A stretch of 50,393 nucleotides of DNA, from assembly GCA_900316205.1 (NCBI GenBank), contig ONBX01000026.1:1-50393 (forward strand), given 5' to 3'. The position numbers and the translations under genes are program-made. Of the stretch, positions 45,545-50,393 are shown piece after piece. The notes beneath the pieces were generated by a model. The model worked only from the letters and a program-made list of their open reading frames with translations. It did not search any database and was not told where the DNA came from. This DNA is from an uncultured Eubacteriales bacterium (GTDB lineage: Bacteria; Bacillota; Clostridia; Oscillospirales; Oscillospiraceae). Positions within the stretch are counted from its first letter, which is position 1; every line of letters starts with the position of its first letter.

Positions 45545-46495
45545 ATGACCGGGATTCTGCATTCTCTCACTCTTTTGGAGGAGGCCGTGCTGGAGACCAT
45601 CCAGCGGGACTCCGTCATCAGCTTTCCGGGGCTGGGCATTTCCTACCTGAACCCCCCGGCCTTTTTCAGTGTTTTCGGCCACCGGATCTATTTCTATGGG
45701 GTGCTCTTCGCCCTGGGCTTCACCCTGGGCATCCTCTACTGCGCTCGGCGCAGCAAGGACTTCGGCCTGAAATCCGATGACTTTTACGACATGGTCATCC
45801 TGCTGATTCCGCTGTCCATTCTCTGCGCCCGGATCTATTACGTACTCTTCCGGCTGGACGACTTCATCGGCCGTCCCCTCATCGCCTACTTTGCGGTGTG
45901 GGAGGGAGGCATCGCTATCTACGGCGGCATCATCGGCGGGATCCTGGCCATCTGGCTGGTCACCCGGCGCAAGAAGCTCCCCTTCCTGGCCATGCTGGAT
46001 CTCACGGTTTTCGGCGTGCTCATCGGCCAGATCATCGGCCGCTGGGGCAACTTCATGAACCGGGAGGCCTTCGGCGCCCAGACGGAGGTCTTCTGCCGCA
46101 TGGGGCTTACCGACCCCTCCGGACACACGATCTACGTCCACCCCACCTTCCTGTATGAAAGTCTCTGGAACCTGGCGCTCTTTATCGGGCTCTGGCTCTG
46201 GGTGAGAAAAGGCAAACGGAAATACGACGGGCAGATGTCCCTGCTCTACTTCTTCTTCTACGGTCTTGGCCGGGCCTGGATCGAAGGTCTGCGCACCGAC
46301 AGCCTCTACATTGGCCACACGGGCATCCGGGTATCCCAGGCGCTGAGCCTGGTGCTGGTGCTCTGTGCCGGGGCCCTGCTCCTGTGGGAGCGGCGGCGGG
46401 AGCACCCCGCCGAAGCGCTCTGGGTCAACCGGGTGAAGGCCGCGGAGGAAGCAAAGCAGAACGAAGAACAAACCGCGCAAAGCGAAGAAAGATAA
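45545..46495 (+). CDS. lgt: Prolipoprotein diacylglyceryl transferase
   Basis: A 316-aa membrane enzyme that attaches diacylglycerol to the lipobox Cys of prolipoproteins, the first step of lipoprotein maturation. Family signature G-R-W-G-N-F-M-N-R-E-A-F-G at residues 165-177 and H-P-T-F-L-Y-E-S-L-W-N downstream; seven helices are visible, including G-G-I-A-I-Y-G-G-I-I-G-G. An acidic 30-residue tail extends past the last helix. It begins 1 bp after the yfmH stop with an AGGAGG site inside yfmH. The substrate lipoprotein at 19054 is one example in this window. Confidence 0.97.
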   Translation: MTGILHSLTLLEEAVLETIQRDSVISFPGLGISYLNPPAFFSVFGHRIYFYGVLFALGFTLGILYCARRSKDFGLKSDDFYDMVILLIPLSILCARIYYVLFRLDDFIGRPLIAYFAVWEGGIAIYGGIIGGILAIWLVTRRKKLPFLAMLDLTVFGVLIGQIIGRWGNFMNREAFGAQTEVFCRMGLTDPSGHTIYVHPTFLYESLWNLALFIGLWLWVRKGKRKYDGQMSLLYFFFYGLGRAWIEGLRTDSLYIGHTGIRVSQALSLVLVLCAGALLLWERRREHPAEALWVNRVKAAEEAKQNEEQTAQSEER

Positions 46496-46507
46496 GGAGG
46501 CACTCTC

Positions 46508-46936
46508 ATGGCAGATTATAAAGAATTGTTCGGCTCCCTGGTCAACAAGGCCAAGGACGTGATGGAAAGCACCGGCGTCACCGAGGTATACCAGAAGGGC
46601 GCCAGCCGTACCAAGGCCTACAGCCGCATCGCCCGTCTGACCCTGGACACCAACAGCCAGGCCGACGAGCTGCGCAAGGTCTACACCGAGATCGGCCGGC
46701 TCTACTTCGAGCAGGCCCGGGAGAATCCCGAAGGCGTGTTCGCTCCCCTCTTTGCCCAGGCCGGCAAGCTCATGGACGAGCTGAAGGCCAAAGAGGCGGA
46801 GCTGGACGAGCTCAAGAGCGGGCTCCGGGACGAGGCGGAGGAGAAGGACATCGAAGTGGAGATCACCCAGGACATCGATGATTTCGACCAGATCGTCAAC
46901 GCCACTGAGGCCGAGGGCAAGGGCGGCGAAAGCTGA
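46508..46936 (+). CDS. Small coiled-coil protein, unknown function
   Basis: A 142-aa soluble, helical and acidic protein. The N-terminus MADYKELFGSLVNKAKDVME is followed by a segment with K-A-Y-S-R-I-A-R-L-T and I-G-R-L-Y-F-E-Q-A, then a heptad coiled coil (about 85-115) and a very acidic tail. Proteins of this shape occur near envelope genes in Clostridia and some have zinc-ribbon tails, which this one lacks. It sits between lgt and the glycosyltransferase genes in the same operon. Function not known. Confidence 0.82.
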   Translation: MADYKELFGSLVNKAKDVMESTGVTEVYQKGASRTKAYSRIARLTLDTNSQADELRKVYTEIGRLYFEQARENPEGVFAPLFAQAGKLMDELKAKEAELDELKSGLRDEAEEKDIEVEITQDIDDFDQIVNATEAEGKGGES

Positions 46937-46949
46937 TCCGGGAGGTCCC

Positions 46950-48554
46950 ATGAAAGAAGCTGTAAAAAAGCACGGCCCGCTCCTTCTGGTGCTGGCCGTG
47001 ATCCTGGCCGTTTGCCTGCTCTTTGCCCAGCGGAAAAACGGCATGTTCATCGACGAGATCTATACATACGGGCTCTCCAACAGCCACTATGCCCCCTTCC
47101 TGGAGGATGTGGCCGGCGGGAAGCTGGAGGGCGCGGTCCTCACCCGGCAGGACCTGCTGGACTATGTCACCGTGGGAGAGGATGAGCTCTTCGACCTGGG
47201 CTCCGTGTACTATAACCAGGTGCACGACGTGCACCCGCCTCTCTATTACTGGCTCTTCCACCTGGCCTCCTGCCTGACGCCGGGGGTCTTCAGCAAGTGG
47301 ACGGGTCTGATCCTGGATCTTGTCCTCTATTTTCTGACTCTCATTGCTCTCTACCGGCTCTGCCTGCGGCTTTTTGACAGCAGGCTTGCCGCCCTCATTG
47401 CGGTGCTCCTCTACGGGCTCAGCGGTCTGGGTCTTTCCACCATGCTGATGATCCGCATGTATGTGCTCGTCACGCTGTTTTCGGTGCTGCTGGCTCTCTG
47501 GATCGCCCGGCTCATGGAGGACGGGCGGCCTGTCTGGAGCGTCCTTGCCGGGCTCACCATCTTCCTGGGTCTCATGACCCAGTACTACTTTGTGTTCTAT
47601 GCCTTCTTCGTCTGCGCAGCCTTTGTGTTCTACGCCGCGGCGAAAAAGCGCTGGAAGGACCTGGGTCTCTTCGCCCTCTGCGCCTTCGCGGGAGTGGGGC
47701 TGCTGGTGCTGGTCTTCCCCGCCTGCATCAGCCATCTCACCGCGGACAAGCTGGTATCCGGCGGCAACGCCCTGGAGCAGCTCTCCCTCTTTTACCAGTA
47801 CAAGCACCGTCTCCTGGTGTTCTACCATGAGGTGCGTCACGGCATGAAGGCCGCGGTGCTCTGCGCCCTGGGCCTTGTGCTGCTGCTCCTCGTTTTTCTC
47901 CGGAAGCTCCGCGCCGCCGGGAAGGAGAAGCCCCTCCCCTGGCGGAGTCTGGTGATCCTGCTTCCCGCCTTCTCAGCCCTTGTGGTGGTGGCGCTCATCT
48001 CCCCTGTGGAGGAGCAGCGCTATATCTACAATCTGGCCCCCTTCTTTGCCGCCTCGGCAGGCCTGCTGGCAGCGCTTCTGGAGCGGGCCCTGGGCTCCTT
48101 CCGCCGGGAGACGCTCTGCAAGAGTCTGGCCCTGCTTGCGGTGCTGGCCGTCTCCCTCTTCTTCACCCGGAGTCAGCCGCCCCGGTATCTCTACGGTGAC
48201 GGCCCCGGCGACGAGGACCTCTATGCCGTCTATGACGCCATCATGAAACAGCATCAGGACGAGCCCTGCCTCTACCTGACCTACTACTTCTATCCCCCCA
48301 CCCAGGACCTGGGAGAACTGCTGTATTTTGACGATGTGCTTTTCACCGCCGAGCCGGACTCTCCCGCGGTGGACCGCTACCTGGCCCAAAATCCCAGCGA
48401 GGAGTGCGTGGTCTTCATCGACGTGAACGAGTTCTGGTCCAGCGGCTTTGACCCGGAGCAGATCCTGCCGGCCCTCACCGCCAGCACGGACTATTCCTCC
48501 TGGGAGCTGCTGTACGAAAACAACCTCTCCGAAACCTATCTGCTGAGAAAGTGA
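46950..48554 (+). CDS. GT-C type membrane glycosyltransferase
   Basis: 534 aa with about ten transmembrane helices. The first outer loop has the F-I-D-E-I-Y-T-Y motif (catalytic acidic pair of PMT/ArnT-like enzymes), and the next has V-H-D-V-H-P-P-L-Y-Y-W, the usual H-P-P-L motif. Such enzymes take a sugar from polyprenyl-phosphate on the outer face and add it to a surface polymer, lipid or protein. The following genes encode the matching polyprenyl-phosphate glucosyltransferase and flippase candidate, so the three form one system. The ATG at 46950 follows GGGAGGT; an earlier open frame is rejected. Confidence 0.9.
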   Translation: MKEAVKKHGPLLLVLAVILAVCLLFAQRKNGMFIDEIYTYGLSNSHYAPFLEDVAGGKLEGAVLTRQDLLDYVTVGEDELFDLGSVYYNQVHDVHPPLYYWLFHLASCLTPGVFSKWTGLILDLVLYFLTLIALYRLCLRLFDSRLAALIAVLLYGLSGLGLSTMLMIRMYVLVTLFSVLLALWIARLMEDGRPVWSVLAGLTIFLGLMTQYYFVFYAFFVCAAFVFYAAAKKRWKDLGLFALCAFAGVGLLVLVFPACISHLTADKLVSGGNALEQLSLFYQYKHRLLVFYHEVRHGMKAAVLCALGLVLLLLVFLRKLRAAGKEKPLPWRSLVILLPAFSALVVVALISPVEEQRYIYNLAPFFAASAGLLAALLERALGSFRRETLCKSLALLAVLAVSLFFTRSQPPRYLYGDGPGDEDLYAVYDAIMKQHQDEPCLYLTYYFYPPTQDLGELLYFDDVLFTAEPDSPAVDRYLAQNPSEECVVFIDVNEFWSSGFDPEQILPALTASTDYSSWELLYENNLSETYLLRK

Positions 48555-49483
48555 GAAAGCCTATGCTCTCTGTGATCCTTCCCTCTTACAACGAAGAAAA
48601 AATGATCCCCATCGCCGCCGGGACCGTAACCGAGATCCTGGATGATGCCGGGATCGACCACGAGCTTCTGTTTGTGGACGACGGCTCCCGGGACAAGACC
48701 TGGGAGGAGATCGAAAAGGCGGCGGAGCAGAACCCCCATGTGGTGGGCCTGCATTTCAGCCGCAATTTCGGCAAGGAGGCCGCCATGTTCGCCGGGCTGG
48801 AGCAGGCCCGGGGCGACTGCGTTGTGGTCATCGACTGCGACCTGCAGCACCCGCCGGAAAAGATCGTGGAGATGTACCGTCTCTGGCAGGAGGGCTACGA
48901 GGTGGTGGAGGGCATCAAGGTGGACCGGGGTACGGAGAGCGGCATGCACCGCTTCGCCGCCAGAAGCTTTTACGGCATCATCAGCAAGGCCACAGGCCTT
49001 GACATGGCCGATTCCTCCGACTTCAAGCTGCTGGACCGCAAGGTGGTGGACGCCCTGAACGCCATGCCCGAGCGCAACGTCTTCTTCCGGGCGCTGAGCT
49101 TCTGGGTGGGCTTCAAGCGCGCCACCGTCCGCTACCGGGTGCAGGAGCGCACCGCCGGAGAGAGCAAGTGGTCCACCCGCTCCCTCATCAAGTACGCCAT
49201 CAATAACATTGGCTCCTTCTCCTCCGCCCCGCTGCAGATCATCACGGGCCTTGGCGTTCTCATGCTGGTCATCTCCGTCATTTTCGGCGTGGTGGCCCTG
49301 GTCCAGAAGATCGCCGGCACCGCCATCGGCGGCTTTACCACGGTGATTTTGCTGCTGCTCTTCACCGGCAGTCTCATCATGATCTCTCTCGGCATCATCG
49401 GCTATTACATCGCCCGGATCTATGAGGAGCTGAAAGGCCGTCCCCGCTACATCATTTCCCGCGTCTGCGGCAGGGAGGATTGA
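48551..49483 (+). CDS. GT2 polyprenyl-phosphate glycosyltransferase (GtrB-like)
   Basis: A 310-aa GT-A enzyme. S-V-I-L-P-S-Y-N-E-E, V-D-D-G-S-R-D-K at about 43, and D-C-D-L-Q-H-P-P at about 96 are the nucleotide-sugar and metal motifs of DPM1/GtrB-type enzymes that charge undecaprenyl phosphate with a hexose. Two C-terminal helices (about 230-290) give the GtrB topology. The start is GTG 48551, overlapping the previous stop by 4 nt; ATG 48563 is an alternative. Middle gene of the glycosyltransferase trio. Confidence 0.93.
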   Translation: MRKPMLSVILPSYNEEKMIPIAAGTVTEILDDAGIDHELLFVDDGSRDKTWEEIEKAAEQNPHVVGLHFSRNFGKEAAMFAGLEQARGDCVVVIDCDLQHPPEKIVEMYRLWQEGYEVVEGIKVDRGTESGMHRFAARSFYGIISKATGLDMADSSDFKLLDRKVVDALNAMPERNVFFRALSFWVGFKRATVRYRVQERTAGESKWSTRSLIKYAINNIGSFSSAPLQIITGLGVLMLVISVIFGVVALVQKIAGTAIGGFTTVILLLLFTGSLIMISLGIIGYYIARIYEELKGRPRYIISRVCGRED

Positions 49484-49485
49484 GC

Positions 49486-49917
49486 ATGATCGAAAAAATC
49501 AAGGCTCTTTGCGTGAAGCACCGGGAGATCCTGGTCTATCTCATCGTAGGCGGGCTCACAACGGTGGTCTCCTGGGCGGCCAAATTTCTCTGGAACCTGG
49601 CCTTCTATGGCGGTACCCCCGATCCCACGGCCCTGCAGAACACCATCCTCTCCGTGGTGGAAAACGCCGCGGGCATCGCCTTCGCCTATCCCACCAACCG
49701 CAGGTGGGTGTTTCAGAGCAAAAACCCCAACATTCTGGCGGAAGCGGGCAGCTTCGTGGGCTCCCGGCTTCTCACCATGCTGCTGGGCTGGCTGCTGAAT
49801 CTGCTCTTCACCAATGTGCTGGGCGTACCCATGATGGTTTCCACCGTCATTGCCTCCGTCTTCGTGGTGGTGGGCAACTATGTCATCTCCAAGCTCCTGG
49901 TCTTCCGGAAGAATTAA
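49486..49917 (+). CDS. GtrA-like membrane protein
   Basis: 143 aa with four hydrophobic helices (about 17-37, 45-75, 90-110, 117-137), the pattern of the GtrA family, proposed to flip polyprenyl-phosphate-linked hexose to the outer face. Family motifs visible: Y-L-I-V-G-G-L-T-T, A-Y-P-T-N-R-R-W-V-F, and G-N-Y-V-I-S-K-L-L-V-F. The ATG at 49486 follows GGGAGGATT; it overlaps nothing but starts 2 bp after the GtrB stop. Last gene of the operon, with an inverted-repeat element at its stop codon. Confidence 0.92.
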   Translation: MIEKIKALCVKHREILVYLIVGGLTTVVSWAAKFLWNLAFYGGTPDPTALQNTILSVVENAAGIAFAYPTNRRWVFQSKNPNILAEAGSFVGSRLLTMLLGWLLNLLFTNVLGVPMMVSTVIASVFVVVGNYVISKLLVFRKN

Positions 49918-50079
49918 TACTAAAACCTAATAGAAATCAGACAATCTTAGCGGCTGGATTTGCGCCATACTGCGTTGCCTTCCTTGACCATATATCTCCA
50001 TTATGCTCTGCGGAAGGCGCCTTGTCTGGCACAAATCCATCTCGCAAATCTTTGTCTTCTTCTTATTAGGTTTTAGTAT
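49917..50079. mobile_element. Small inverted-repeat element (MITE-like), copy 2
   Basis: Terminal inverted repeats ATACTAAAACCTAATAG and ATACTAAAACCTAATAA (16 of 17 match), 163 bp, no coding capacity. The core TGACCATATATCTCCATTAT is shared with copy 1 (42646-42838), here present once. It starts at the last base of the gtrA-like stop codon. Confidence 0.8.
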
Positions 50080-50097
50080 AAATCAAAAAAGGGTCCA

Positions 50098-50308
50098 TTG
50101 CAAAATAAGCGTATGGGCCAGTCAGCACCGTAGGGGAGGCTTGCTTCCCCCTGCGGGGGAAGTGGCCGAAGGCCGATAGGGGTCCCTCCCGGCAGTTGAA
50201 AACATAGAATTGCAAAAAAGTTCGGCGAACTCGCAGATTGTGCGAATTCGCCGAACTTTCTCTTGCAATATGGACAGACTCCGCCGGGAGGGCACAAGGG
50301 CCCACTCC
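50098..50308. repeat. 210-bp dispersed repeat, copy B (reverse orientation)
   Basis: Reverse-complement counterpart of 21932-22140, with the same hairpin (GTTCGGCGAACTCG / CGAATTCGCCGAAC, about 50220-50257) and flanking boxes. A shorter relative of its AGTGGCC...GGCCGATAGGG box is at about 24269-24290. Confidence 0.85.
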
Positions 50309-50353
50309 CGTAAGATAGTTTTATCGTCTTTGCAGGGACGGCATGGCATTTTG

Positions 50354-50393
50354 TCATGCCGTTTCCTGCTTCATCAGTTCATTCAGCGGGATA
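50354..50393 (-). CDS. C-terminal end of an unidentified protein (partial)
   Basis: On the minus strand an open frame enters from the right edge and ends I-P-L-N-E-L-M-K-Q-E-T-A-stop. The codon use fits a core gene, but only 12 residues are visible and other frames are also open here, so reality is uncertain. Confidence 0.35.
   Translation of the reverse strand, partial: IPLNELMKQETA

Overview
The window looks like a chromosomal segment of a GC-rich, spore-forming, low-oxygen gut Firmicute, most likely Oscillospiraceae/Ruminococcaceae (class Clostridia). The reasons are a clear spoIIR sporulation gene, the ylxM-ffh-rpsP-khpA block, a DUF975 membrane protein, paired YfmF/YfmH peptidases, an Fe-S/flavoprotein fusion, strong GGAGG ribosome sites with sigma-A promoters, and intergenic palindromic repeats of the kind common in this group. 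The family-level assignment is inference.

Layout. 1-2408 is the end of a prophage late region: a tail-type carbohydrate-binding protein, two tiny ORFs, a CHAP/PG-binding endolysin, a DUF6527 protein and a holin. It abuts the 3' end of tRNA-Lys, the first of five minus-strand tRNA genes (Gly, Arg, His, Gln, Lys in transcription order). 3241-9953 is core genome: a secreted Big_3-type protein, a GH13 oligo-1,6-glucosidase, ispE, a zinc-ribbon membrane protein, spoIIR and a DegV protein. 9954-10756 is repeat-rich and non-coding.

10797-14310 is a genomic island at tRNA-Val(GAC). A 23-bp copy of the tRNA 3' end recurs 1.5 kb downstream, and the only gene between the two copies is an Mrr-type (type IV) restriction endonuclease. 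Beyond the second copy lie 11-bp direct repeats resembling integrase arm sites, the last codons of a tyrosine integrase, and an AT-richer gene whose C-terminus matches the AcrVA2 anti-CRISPR family. The island therefore pairs a defence gene with a putative counter-defence gene.

14374-23402 returns to core genome: an Fe-S protein with an apparently internally deleted flavoprotein part, an MBOAT O-acyltransferase with an SGNH partner (extracellular O-acetylation), a lipoprotein, a DUF975 protein, an unidentified protein and a radical SAM enzyme. At 23921-24208 a complete mini transcription unit (promoter, RBS, 39-aa peptide, terminator) encodes an unidentified peptide. 24329-32630 holds a DnaQ-like exonuclease with a MmcQ/EVE protein, a MarR regulator with a heterodimeric ABC exporter, and a phosphodiester glycosidase with a membrane partner.

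33127-35619 (minus) is ylxM-ffh-rpsP-khpA, with a duplicated ffh 3' end bracketing a small hairpin element. 35778-42659 is a single 2293-aa cyclic beta-glucan synthase-like protein (NdvB type). 42966-49917 is a compact operon: YfmF/YfmH M16 proteins, lgt, a coiled-coil protein, and a GT-C/GtrB/GtrA set for lipid-linked glucosylation of surface polymers. Two small non-autonomous repeat families occur in two copies each: one with terminal inverted repeats (42646-42838 and 49917-50079) and one of about 210 bp (21932-22140 and 50098-50308).
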